Assembly: GCA_047495785.1 (NCBI GenBank)
Contig: JBLDXI010000074.1
Coordinates: 806,001 to 870,000 of the forward strand
Origin: Lepidodermella squamata
Lineage: Eukaryota > Gastrotricha
Direction of reading: 5' to 3'
Length of the DNA stretch: 64,000 nucleotides
The position numbers and the translations under genes are program-made. Position 1 is the first letter of the stretch. Every line of letters starts with the position of its first letter. Shown here piece after piece: positions 45,517-55,912 of this stretch. The notes under the pieces were generated by a model. The model did no database searches. It had not been told where the DNA came from and saw nothing but the letters and a program-made list of their open reading frames with translations.

Positions 45517-45650
45517 ATCAATTGGTAGTAGAAGTTCAGTTATTTCAGCTCTCAACCCTTTAACCGGTTGAGGAAAAATATAATTTCAAAACCAGATAAG
45601 TCCTCGGTCACCCAAAAATGTCGAAAAAAACCACACTACAGCATCTATCA
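45517..45650 (+). repeat. Dispersed repeat, copy 3
   Basis: GGTAGTAGAAGTTCAGTTAT...CAACCCTTTAACC...AATTTCAAAACCAGA...CACCCAAAAATGTC; matches copies at 26577 and 36930. Confidence 0.7.
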
Positions 45651-46817
45651 GTCAAGAGAATTCATACACTGTAAAAAATGGGAGGGTGATTACCCCGAAT
45701 TTACTCTAGTCAATTGTATGGCGCTTGGGGGGTAAAATACACACGGGGTGCATTGAAATTACTCTTCAGAGTTTTTTTCGTAAGGATTATTTACCACAGA
45801 GTAACTATCCTTCAGCATTTCTTTCATTGAAGATACGCAAGGGTGAGAAACCCGTGGTAAAAATCAATATGGCTAGTCTTATTTGTGTACATCGAATATA
45901 AATCGAACGCAAGCATAAATATGTCAGTCGAACATGATTGCTCCAATATGCTAAATCGCCCCCGACCCCCGAAGGTCAAGCCTAGTAATGGCTCTGTGCT
46001 GGCTACTAGAAAGCCTTTCAACTCTTATAGATACGGCCAGAATTTCTGTCTGAATTTGGCGTCAGAGGTGTGGTCAACGCGTATGCTAACAATTCAGTGC
46101 AAAATGCTGCGCGGAAGTTCCTTGCCAGAGTCACCAAATAAATCGATCCAGCGTCGAATCCGTGATAGATAGAGACATTTGCTGCATTAGAATCGCCGAA
46201 AAATTCTGCTACTGGCACAACACATTTGGTTGCTGGCACAGCCCTTCTGGAGAGGCCATTAAAACAGATTTTCGTTATCCTTTTCCTGATTTGAAGTATC
46301 CTCGCCCAGACTTGTCTCAAAAAATCGTTCCACCTTAAAAACGGTGATAACTACAAGCACGGGGTTTGATGCGTTGGATTTGCCAAACAATTCTGCTGCT
46401 GGCACAAAGCTTTCCATGCGTCGGCGGTGCGTCAAATGATGAAAGTTATCGATTTCGACGAGATTCAGCCTCATTTTTCATTTCAAAATTTATTTAAAAT
46501 CGTGCAATGATTAAACCCTCGCCAAAGCACCAGGGTAATCACTGGCGCTCTAACGAATGGTGCCATTTTTGGAGGTGGCACATGCTCACCTGGGGTCAAA
46601 AAGGTGACACAAAATGTCAATTTTGTCACATTTGGGGTCAAACCGTTAAATATCTCCTAAACCGTGTTTTAGTAGTACAAAAAAGAATTGCAGATTCTGA
46701 TTCAGCGCAAAATTTTACCCTTTTATCCACCAAGTATCATGACTGGCACACACTGTCGCACCACATGCAGCGACGCTAATGCCACTCGCGGATGACCTGA
46801 AAATGTCCCGAATTCCT
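45651..46817. other. Intergenic, no gene seen
   Basis: Contains repeated GGCACA-type words (GCTGGCACA at 46195-46400) but no supported exon. Open frames here have no splice context. Confidence 0.4.
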
Positions 46818-47100
46818 TAGTGGAACCATCGAATCCACAAAATCGCCATTGGCTGGGCTAACATTTGTTGAAGGACGTGATTGGTTAGATTTTCCAGCAT
46901 CCTAGCGTGTAATTTCTTGAACAGAAAGAAATTCCTGAATTTCCCAGGTTCGATTCGCGGTGGCCGAGCGTCGTTTTTTCTGAGATTTTTTAACTTTTCG
47001 AGAAATAACGTGCTAAGATGCTGGAAAATCCAACCAATCAGGTCCTTCAACAAATTTTAGCCCAGCCAATGGCGATTTTGTGGATTCGATGGTTCCACCA
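46818..47100. repeat. Inverted repeat with about 100 bp arms (MITE-like)
   Basis: Left 46818-46917 (TAGTGGAACCATCGAATCCA) and right 47001-47100 are imperfect inverted copies, with a loop of about 83 bp. Confidence 0.82.
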
Positions 47101-47395
47101 AGTCGTTTTTTCACTCCAGTTTCATGGTGGTAGGTGATATGAGGGTGCAATACACCTTGATTTGCTCAGAATAACGTCCTCTAGCTGGCACACTGGTGGC
47201 ACAATGTCCCAGATAGAGATAGGCGGAACCTATTGCTTCGTGATCTTTGTCGCACACTTCAGCCCGGTCTGTTCAACAGGCGGACGGGGTTCGAGCTTCG
47301 AGCCCCGTCAAGGTTGGCCATTTTTTCAGTGGCCTCTCTGATCAGAAATTACATACGAGGAAAAAATAAATAAGTTTGTGAACTGGTGGGTGTAT

Positions 47396-47725
47396 CATAG
47401 ATAAATAAAAAAGATAGATCTGACACTGTAGTACTTTTATGTGTGCCGAAATGATTCATCAAGAGTTTTGGCTTTCTTGGTCGCGTGACCAGTTTTTCAC
47501 TTGTCAAGAGCTCTATAAGAAGTACGGCCAAATCAGCGCATCTGACAAGTGATTTTGGGCTTCTATTTCAACCTAATTTATCTCAAATGACCTGTCCTTC
47601 AATTTCGACGGGAAAAATAGGGCATAGAGGTCCTACCTTCAGCTCGGCGCTCATCTAATCCAAATTACACATCGGCACACATAAAAGTACTACAGTGTCA
47701 GATCTATCTTTTTTATTTATCTATG
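47396..47725. repeat. Inverted repeat with perfect 54 bp arms
   Basis: CATAGATAAATAAAAAAGAT... (47396-47449) and its exact complement (47672-47725) bracket about 220 bases with no coding frame. MITE-like. Confidence 0.85.
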
Positions 47726-48066
47726 GGGTGTATGCGATTTCTTTCTGCAAACACATACGACCCGCAAAAAAAAACGTATTGCTTATTAGCAAAAATTACA
47801 TGACGAGTATGTGCGCACTCCTTTACGATTGCATTTTTATTACTATGAATCATTCAAAAATCATTGCCCTGTGTAACCGCGTGGCAGTTCAATTATTTCA
47901 AATTCAAGGTGTACATTAAAAGAATAAAGCTCCAAGCACCGCATTCACATGACTAGTACCGACATTGTGAAAGGAAACATTGGGAATGCAAGAACAAATT
48001 AATAAAATTAGCGGAGGCAAGTACGTTTCAATTGGCGACCTTTGCCATTGTTCGTACTAATTCGTA

Positions 48067-49670
48067 CTAATTGCGATCAGCTGGTGGCGGCCCACCAGGG
48101 AACTGAGGGCGCGTGATGGCTGTAAGTGGTGAGCAGCACATAGGACAGTTTTTATCCGTGCGTAGTGCCCTGCTTAGGCAGTCGTGGTGAAACAAGTGAT
48201 TGCATGACGTATGACACATCGCCGACACTTTGATTTCCGTGAGGCAAATAGGGCAGTCAACTCCAGTGCCAACGATGTGGCCAGTCTCCTCCAAGCGATG
48301 TAACATCTCATCGATAAATCTTTGCTGATTTTTCACGCCGAACAGTATCAGTCTTTGCTCGATGATGTATCTCAAACGATCGTTTAGCTCAACAAAATTA
48401 TGACTTGCGGCGCGGGTGATCGAATTGGATTCTATTATCATTTTGTTTAGTTGATCGAGACAGGCGCGCCGAATCTGCCTGCGTATAAAGTGCATTAAGA
48501 TTGCATTAAAAATTCGCTCTATTCCGGGCCCATATTAGTTTAGTCCGGCCCCTAACCGTCGGTTGCGCAATTACGTAATAGCGGGTAATAGTTGGTAATA
48601 GCGGAAAAACGCTAAGTCAAAATTCTAAACAGAGTTTTGGCCGCCCTTGCAGATGTCAAAAGGGATAACGTCGATTTTAGTAGGGTTTTCATTCCAAAAT
48701 AAAATTCGGGGTTGGTATTCTTACTTGAATAAGTACGCATTTCTTGTTATTCGCAGTTAAACCTTGAGGCTAATACAATTAGTATATTAGTGTATTAGTC
48801 TCAAGACTTAAACGGCTTTATGGTTACGCCGGAAAGATCAAGAAACCTATAAGATATAAGATACTGAACCTTAGATCGAGCTTCACAATTCATAGGGAAA
48901 GGCCCTTTATTTTGCCAACAAATTTGACATTGCCACGTTATCTCAGCCTTCTAGATGAGATACTATCCTTGCTCAGTTTTAAATGTTGAATATTATCGTA
49001 CAAATATCAAATATTACGTAACCGATCATGCGCCGTCATGCGCAACCGATGTTTAAGGGCCGGACGAAACCACTTGGGGCCTGGATTTGAAACAAATTAC
49101 TCACCGGTTGTCCTCCTCGTAGCGACCGAGTGAATTATCGGTGAATATTACACGGCGATTGATTTTCTTGAGAAACGCCTGCAAAGCTCCTTCTTCCCCA
49201 GCCCACTCTGTTAGTTTCGCGTCTAGATCTGTCATCTCATCTTCATAGTGAGTGACCACCAACACGCAACGATCAGCCCACGTGCTTTCAAAAATGAGCG
49301 GCAATATTTCAAAATTATTCATCTCCTCGGCGGAGAGCCGGCCAAACTTGACGACAAACAAGATGCAGTGCACGCCCAAATCGGCTGTTCGAAGCATCCT
49401 TTTCAGCTCCATAACTTCATGCGTGGCCGACTTCTCGGGGTCGCCTAGGCCCACAGTATCGGCGAACAGGTAGCCACGTCTAGGATCAAAGATCCATCGG
49501 CAATCTCTGGTGACAGTGTTTCCTGTATCGTCAAGTGCACAAGGTCTCTTGCAAGCATCAGCGGAGTAGTCATTGTTATACAGCATGTTAGCAATCGTTG
49601 ACTTTCCGCTCCCCGATCTCCCGATGATGTAAATGATTTTGTTGACGCGAAAATCCCGTTCCGCCTCCAT
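48067..49670 (-). CDS. AIG1-like GTPase with C-terminal RING-H2, type II (pair 3, left)
   Basis: Exons 49670-49105 and 48478-48067, phase 2; 325 aa. G1 GRSGSGKST, G2 Thr in NTVTR, G3 YLFADTVGLGDPEKS, G4 region VVTHYEDE. RING-H2 from C264 (CPIC, CNHLFHHDC, CPMC), with the spacing of its siblings. Exon 1 is 566 nt as in both other type II genes, but the intron is 626 bp rather than about 53 because an inverted-repeat element is inserted at 48526-49084. The tail is a short Pro-rich stretch. Divergent from the type I gene at 50817; the whole pair is inverted relative to pairs 1 and 2. Confidence 0.91.
48526..49084. mobile_element. MITE-like insertion in the GTPase intron
   Basis: Ends are imperfect inverted repeats: GGGCCCATATTAG...GTCCGGCCCCTAACCGTCGGTTGCGCA on the left, and TGCGCAACCGATGTTTAAGG...CCGGAC...GGGGCC on the right. 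No coding frame. It accounts for the extra intron length. Confidence 0.72.
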
Positions 49671-50816
49671 GAGAGCTCTTTAAAATCGTATTCTATGGAA
49701 GACTGGGAACAGAAATGGGTTGGTAGTGTTTGCGCAATGATAAACTGACCAACATCTCTCTGAGGTTTTCAAGATCGACCTTAAGTATTGGGAGTATGAG
49801 CAAGCAGGCAAGCTCGGTTTTCGGTGGCGCTTCTGATTTCTGATGGCGGGGCACTTCCTCCTAGACAGTTGCCAGCTGTCCCCCCAGTGCTCGCCGCTGG
49901 TTTTTCACCGCAGCTCTCCCGTGTGCTACCTGCTACCGTGTGCTGCGTGGGAAGTGATGATGGGTCACTGCACACGTGTAACCTACGCCCGCCCCATCGC
50001 GAGCCTCAAGCAAGTGTTTCAACTTGTACTCAAGTACCGGAGTTTTATTTTATCCAGCGACTTCGGTCGGCCGCTGTCGTGAGCGCAAATTCTTGTGCAG
50101 ACGCGGGCGTTGAACCCGTGCCTCACTAGAACCACACTAGCATACCCAATGCTAGTTGCCTAACCACTAGGCTACTGTGTCACCATAGTGTGGTTTTTTC
50201 CGGCTTTCTCGTTAGACCTCTCGAGTCGAAAGATGCTCTATTTCTCTATCGTATAGGCCCTGATGAGAAGGGAATAAGAATCGAGTTAGCAATTTCGCAA
50301 AATATGTCTCTAGGCTGATCTTATGACCGGATTGCCAGCCTTGGGATTACCAACATCTTTGACAAAACGGGCACAGCATAGAGCTATAATCTGCGTACTA
50401 TCTTGCTATAAAAGTAACTAGCCATTTCAACTAGCTAGAACTGGTCATCAAACGTAGTAATTTGAAACGTATCTTCTTAATCATGAGCTGATATATATGG
50501 TAAAAAACACTCGGCTGCGATAAAGGCGGAGGATTAGGCGTAATTTCAAGATAGCGTGGTTACAAGAGGAATAGTTATTGAAGCAAGATATAAGTACCAA
50601 GTTCAAAGCGCCATAAGCATTTTCACATTTCACCTCGCCAATCCGAATTTTGGTCGCTTGAAAACTAAATTCAATCCTGTCGTCTCCTTCTGTAATCTGC
50701 TTTATTGAGTACCTGATATGTTTGTTGTCTCACTAGTAGCAAACTTCGTTGAATTCTAAGCAAAAAGCGCAGTTTGAGCATAAAAAGTTGCACTGATTAT
50801 CTGATTATCCCTACAT
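49671..50816. promoter_or_regulatory. Bidirectional spacer of GTPase pair 3
   Basis: Inverted relative to the pair 2 spacer; three stretches align with it (see 33456-35224). A SINE-like element (49815-50190) interrupts it. Conserved flanks next to both ATGs suggest retained core promoters. Confidence 0.6.
49815..50190 (-). mobile_element. SINE-like element with tRNA-type head, minus strand
   Basis: On the minus strand, A-box-like AGTAGCCTAGTGGTTAGGC and B-box-like CGGGTTCAACGCCCG, followed by a GC-rich body. It lies between two stretches that are contiguous in the pair 2 spacer, so it is an insertion. The tRNA fold is not intact. Confidence 0.55.
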
Positions 50817-51862
50817 ATGAGCGCCATCAACGATTCAATAATCACTGACAAGGAAGTTGCAATCAAGCGTCTCATCTTGGTTGTTGGAACTACAGGCACA
50901 GGTAAATCGACCATTATCAACATGCTGCACAATCAGGACGTCAGTGTGGAAGCATGCCAAATGCCATGCAAAGTTGACTCGACCGCAAGGTCTGTGACCG
51001 AAAAGCCTCAATGGATTTTAATTGAGAAAATGAACACGCTTGTTGCCGATACAGTTGGTTTTGGGGATAGTGGATCTCCACATTCTGACGTGAAATCGAA
51101 TTTGTCAACGTTTATGAAAAGGGCAAGACTCGGCTTTCATGGCGTTATCATAGTGATGAAATCTGGCCGCGTTGTAAAGGAGGTACGATTGAATTTGGCT
51201 CTCATCGAATCCATGTTCGATCATCAATGGGCCTCCAACTGCATTGTTGTTGCTACGCATTACGATGGGAAAATGGATGAGGAGTCTCAAAAGCAATCTA
51301 TAACCGATTGGCTTAAAGGTAATAACATCAAGCTTTCGAATCCATCACTTTATACAATCATGTAAGGGCAGGAGATCCCGTAATGTTGCAGTTCTTCGAA
51401 AGACTTGGCAATCGATTGATCCTCGCCGACAATGGATTGGGCAGATATGCTCAGAAGAATGAACCTATTCGTAGAAATTGCCTCACCAAGCTGAACAGCT
51501 TCATCAACAACTGTCAAACCAAGTTTTTTCCTGCGCCGGAAGGTCTCGCCGAAACTTTGCAGAGCATTCTGAGTAAATATTTGGAGATGTACACCAGCAC
51601 TACATCGCAGGAGCTAAAAAAGAGGGCGGCAGAGGCCCTCGAGTGCATTGGCAAAGAAGCTGGCTTGTCAGTTGGCAATTGCGGCTTATGTAAAAAAGAC
51701 ATAGGCGTTGAACAATGGGGACAGGCAACATGTCACCATTCGTTTCATTACTCCTGCGTTTCGGACAAGCTGCGCCAAGGAGAGCGCAACTGCCAGATTT
51801 GCGAGCAGTCGATAAGGAATGTCTTTCGGCCTAAATTGCAAGCCGATCTAGTTGAAAGTTGA
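50817..51862 (+). CDS. AIG1-like GTPase with C-terminal RING-H2, type I (pair 3, right)
   Basis: Exons 50817-51318 and 51372-51862, phase 1 intron of 53 bp; 330 aa. G1 GTTGTGKST, G2 Thr in RSVTE, G3 DTVGFGDSGS, G4 region VATHYDGK. The linker keeps LQFFERLGN...LADNGLGRY. RING-H2 from C271 (CGLC, CHHSFHYSC, CQIC), ending VFRPKLQAD. AATAAA at 51880-51885. The short N-terminus (MSAINDSIITDKEVAIKR) suggests that the longer leaders of the other two type I genes may be mis-started. Same predicted function as its siblings. Confidence 0.91.
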
Positions 51863-52019
51863 AAGTTGAACTTAACTTCAATAAATCAGTGCTCTCGAGC
51901 GAACGTTCCAGTATGCAATAGGTTTGAAAGAAGCATGAAACAAGTCACCACTATACCATTGATAACTGATTATCGATTTTTATCAAATTAAAAATTATCT
52001 TTATGAAACTAACTTCATA

Positions 52020-52080
52020 GCACTGCTGAATTGTTTAACATCGCGCCTGTGCAAAACATCTGAGTGTTGCCAATCGTCAA
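52020..52080 (+). pseudogene. Relic of an MDNHL-family third exon
   Basis: CTGCTGAATTGTTTAACATCGC...CAAAACATCTGAGTGTTGCC mirrors the end of the gene at 41173 (CTGCTGAATATTTTCAACAT...GCAAAAAATCTGAGCGTTGC) but lacks the FLGFK end and the preceding exons. Confidence 0.6.
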
Positions 52081-52110
52081 ACAACGCGTCAAACAAGCGT
52101 CAACGAACTG

Positions 52111-52478
52111 TTGAACGCTCCTATGCGCTTTTCAAACAAATTATAACCTCCATCGTAGCTCTGTTCATCGTCACTGTCCTTGCTTTTTCACCATTTCACC
52201 ACCGAGTCGCGTACGACCAAAACGCGGAACTCGCTCAGCTCATCAGGTTCAAGTTGTTGTTGTTGCCGTCATGTCCGCCGTCGCAACCAACGCAACTGAC
52301 AGGGTCGTATTCATCGCCAGCTCTGATTTCACCAACAACTCTGCCCAGTCCATCGCCAATTAGAGCCAGACCAAATCAACAAGGCATTGCCAGGAACCTT
52401 CATCCGAACTTCGCGGCAAAGCCGCCTCCTTCGGCAAAAGCCATAACTGTGGAACCTAGGCCGGAAAATAAGCTTTGA
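52111..52478 (+). other. Open frame with membrane helix and Pro/Ser-rich tail, uncertain
   Basis: One frame gives a hydrophobic stretch (IITSIVALFIVTVLAF) then a Pro-rich tail ending NKL stop at 52478. It lacks an in-frame ATG before the helix and shows no clear upstream exon. Could be the end of an unrecognised gene or chance. Confidence 0.25.
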
Positions 52479-53138
52479 TTAAAAATCGGAAAGCAGTGAA
52501 ACAGTTGTTGAACGAGTCGATTGAACCGTTCAGATGAGATAATAGCTTACCATAAGAAGAGGCCTTGCCAGCCCAACAGCTTCTTTCCCATAGTTCCGGT
52601 CAACACACGATGGGGCGTCAACGATTTTCAAGCCTTGCCAGCCGATCCTCGGAAATGAATCACATGCATCATCTGAAAGCAAAAAATAGGTCAACTACAA
52701 AAATTAAAAGGTCAAAGCTTACAATCGAATGCCAATCGAATGCCAAGTTCGCTCAACCTTCGAATGGCAAGAAAAGTAGCACGGAAAAACTCGTAACTTG
52801 AGTACAACTCTGATTACCAGAGCGAAAGACGTAGTGTAATCGGAACTTGAAACGGCTCAAAATTCGCTGGGTTTCCTGCTAAAACTAAATCAAGATGCGA
52901 CGGTTTAAACTTCGGAGAAATTACCAAGAGAATTCTTAATGCGCCTCGGCATGCACATCTTATTGATGGCCAATTTAAATGAACTCACAGAACAATTCTG
53001 AAAATAGACAACAGAAATTAATCAATCGCCATAGACAACGCGAAAATATGGAAAATAATAACGTAAAGCTTTCTGGCTAGCAAACGTAATTTTTGAATGT
53101 TATGAAAGAATGTCGACGACAAGCGAATAAAGTAATAA

Positions 53139-53405
53139 TGATGGGTGTGATCGAAGCAAGCAGTTTAGCATCGGTTTAACTATAAGTTAACTACTAGTTA
53201 AACCTAACCTAATCGCAACTTAACCTTAAGTTTAACCGATAACCTGTGATCGACAATTTAGTTACGGTAAATCTAATCCTAAACTAAAGTTAACTAGTAG
53301 TTAACTAGTAGTTAACGTTCGATCACATGGCATTTGGTTAATTTATCGTAAACTTTTAGTTAACTTGAGTTTAACTGCTAGTTATTTTTCGATCACACCC
53401 ATCAA
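53139..53405. mobile_element. 267 bp TIR element rich in GTTAAC
   Basis: Perfect 17 bp terminal inverted repeats TGATGGGTGTGATCGAA / TTCGATCACACCCATCA. The interior is packed with AGTTAAC and CTAGTAGTTAAC words in both orientations, and further GATCGA/CGATCACA copies. No coding frame. Its ends resemble those of the element at 11186-12797. Confidence 0.82.
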
Positions 53406-54295
53406 TGAGCAACGTGTCTTGCAAGTGCGCGCGTGCAAATGTTTTTATTACCCCCTAATAATGCGCACCGCCGACCCAAAAATGCGTAAAGGCCGTGGCA
53501 CATAACGACCCTCGACAGACGTGGCAGTTTTTACAATAAGAAGTAAAGAATTTGCTGAAGGCATGGCAGATTTAAATGAACAAATGACGTGTGAAGCCTA
53601 CGAATTTTTCAACCCATAGTTGTAATTTAAAACCCGGTTGAGATAAAGAAGGGTGAAAGGAGGCTATAATTAGTCGTTGGGTGGGTTGCCAGAAATAAAA
53701 ACAAATGGCTTCATGCTTTGTTTGAGAAGAAAACCTGTCGTTTAGTTTTTTCAGCGATTTGGCACGCGACTGATTTGGCGCAGAAGCAAAGATGCATAGT
53801 TTTTCGCCATTTGTTTCTATTTTAGGCGACTCGTTCTGGCGCCTAACCCACGACAATTAGATGATCGTAAAGACTAAGAATTTCTTCTTCCAAATAAGGA
53901 GAAAAGTGCAAAATTCGAACATGAATCATTCAAATGTTGTAAAAATTACCATTAAGGTGGATCTTTTGAAATTATGCAAATAGATCTTAAAATGCATCCC
54001 CGCTATCGACACGCCCCAGTTTGGAGTCACCATTTTCTGGACCCGGAAAACAATTAGTTTAAACTTTTTGAAATTTGGCGTTGATATCATCGTGACACCG
54101 TTGATATGACCAGTAGCTCACCCTTACGTCTCCACCAATGTCACCGGCGTTCGACTGGGTTATCGTGTTTCTGATTCTTATCTCGCCGATTCGCTAAGTT
54201 TTGTGATTCAGGTCTATGATGACCCGAGATTGATAGGCCCAGCATAGCAGCCCTAGACCAGCCCTTCTCTCTGGCCCTTTCATACAACAAATAAT

Positions 54296-54450
54296 TTGGG
54301 TGAGTACAAATCTGTCGCCCAAAATTAAATAAGTGCGCCACAGTTCTGTGCGCGCAGGTTGCGTAATCCGCGCCCACGTTCACGCAACGTCGCGCTACAG
54401 CACGTCAAGCCGCGCGCATATTAAAATACGTCGCACCTTAAAATAAATAA
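54296..54450. repeat. GTCGCCC-rich dispersed repeat, copy 2
   Basis: TGAGTACAAATCTGTCGCCC opening as in copy 1 at 43290, followed by repeated GCGC/GTCGC words and ATAAATAA near the end. Confidence 0.5.
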
Positions 54451-55912
54451 TTGATATAGTATATTAATTGGAAAAACCTAAAAAGCGCCCGAATTGAGAG
54501 CGCAGTGCTCTAATTTGGTCGTTCATTAGCTGCTTTTCAATTATCAAAGGCGACGTTGCTCCGCCCAGAATTTTCGAGTTTTTGCGCCAAAATTATGATT
54601 TATTTCCCTTCAAATGTATCACAAGATCCGAACTGGGGTGTAGATTCGACCCCAACTTTCTCGATTTATCCCTCAAAAATCGAAAATAAATAACGGTAAC
54701 GGTGAAACGTCGACGATTGCGACGTGGGCTTGCAAATCCGTTAAGGAGCCTTGTGCCAGAGCTTTCAAGTCCGCCATGATAAATTCTTTCGATGAACACC
54801 GTAAATGACCAGTTAAGAGACTCGATTATTCCACGAACAACGACGGGAATTTAAGGCGTTAAGAATGTTTAGCAAAAAAAGCTGACAGTCATCGAGCCAC
54901 GCGATCTCATGCCGCACATTTGCATGAGAAGACCAGCGAGAAAACTGAGACATTCTGAAGTGGATTGATTGAAATAATTTCTTTGTTCCAGAATAAATTC
55001 TCCAACGAGCTGCTGGTTACTATTTCTTCGAACGGTCACTTTACCATAGGTCTATTCAGCAATTTCCGTATTTGAAATTGATTAATTTTGGTCAATTTTT
55101 TAACGAGAATTATTTTTACTCATATTTATTCATTTTTGTTTGATATAAATGCTGACCTAGATGGGCTGACCTAGACCGCTAAGTGGGTCAGGTCACTCAA
55201 ATAAAGAGCCTGTCATTCGTTGACCGATTATTATCGAAAAGCCGGATCGCCGCTGAAATTACAACCGCCGCCATAATGACCCAGCCCTGTTTTTCGGTTC
55301 CTTTCTAAAACCGAATGACCCTCGGCGATTTTCCTGAACACGACCTTTGGCCTCTTAAAATTCAACCATGTTTTGTATGCAATTAAGATTTTTTTCTGAA
55401 AGACTTTCTGAGAATAGAATTAATAGAATTTTTCAATTATCCCTTGGCTGTGTTTTGGCGTGGCCAAGTTCGCCCGTGGCGAGCAAGTGAGATATTAGAC
55501 GATAAAGTGAAAGGTCACGCTTCCAACATCATGTAATAGGCTTGTGGTTGTGGTTGCGAGTTTTTGTGATAATAAACTTTGCGTCCTGGTCATTAAAAGC
55601 GCCACACGCAACGCGTGGAGATGGATGATACCTATAGGTTAATTACCGGCGCCGTCATTAAGTCGGCAATATACTTACTCTATGTACAACATGGCGACTG
55701 AAAAAACTATATAGCGATAGATAATGAAAAAAAGTCACAGTAATTAATGGCCACGCTAAAAATATGAGCTTGATATCTGTTTGCATTGTCTGAAAAACTG
55801 TGTAAGAAAACCTGTAATTTTTATTTCTTTTTTTTCTGAAAAATCTTGAATAAGGAAAAATCATAAAACTAACATAAAAACGTTCGCAACCAGAATATAT
55901 TTTTATTTTAGG

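Larger units (their letters stand above)
52479..55912. other. Intergenic, 3.4 kb, two repeat elements, no gene
   Basis: Holds the TIR element at 53139-53405 and the GTCGCC repeat at 54296-54450. No supported exon on either strand. Confidence 0.45.

Noticed and set aside
52565-52801. 78-codon basic open frame
   Set aside because: No splice context, homology or signal; composition typical of spacer.
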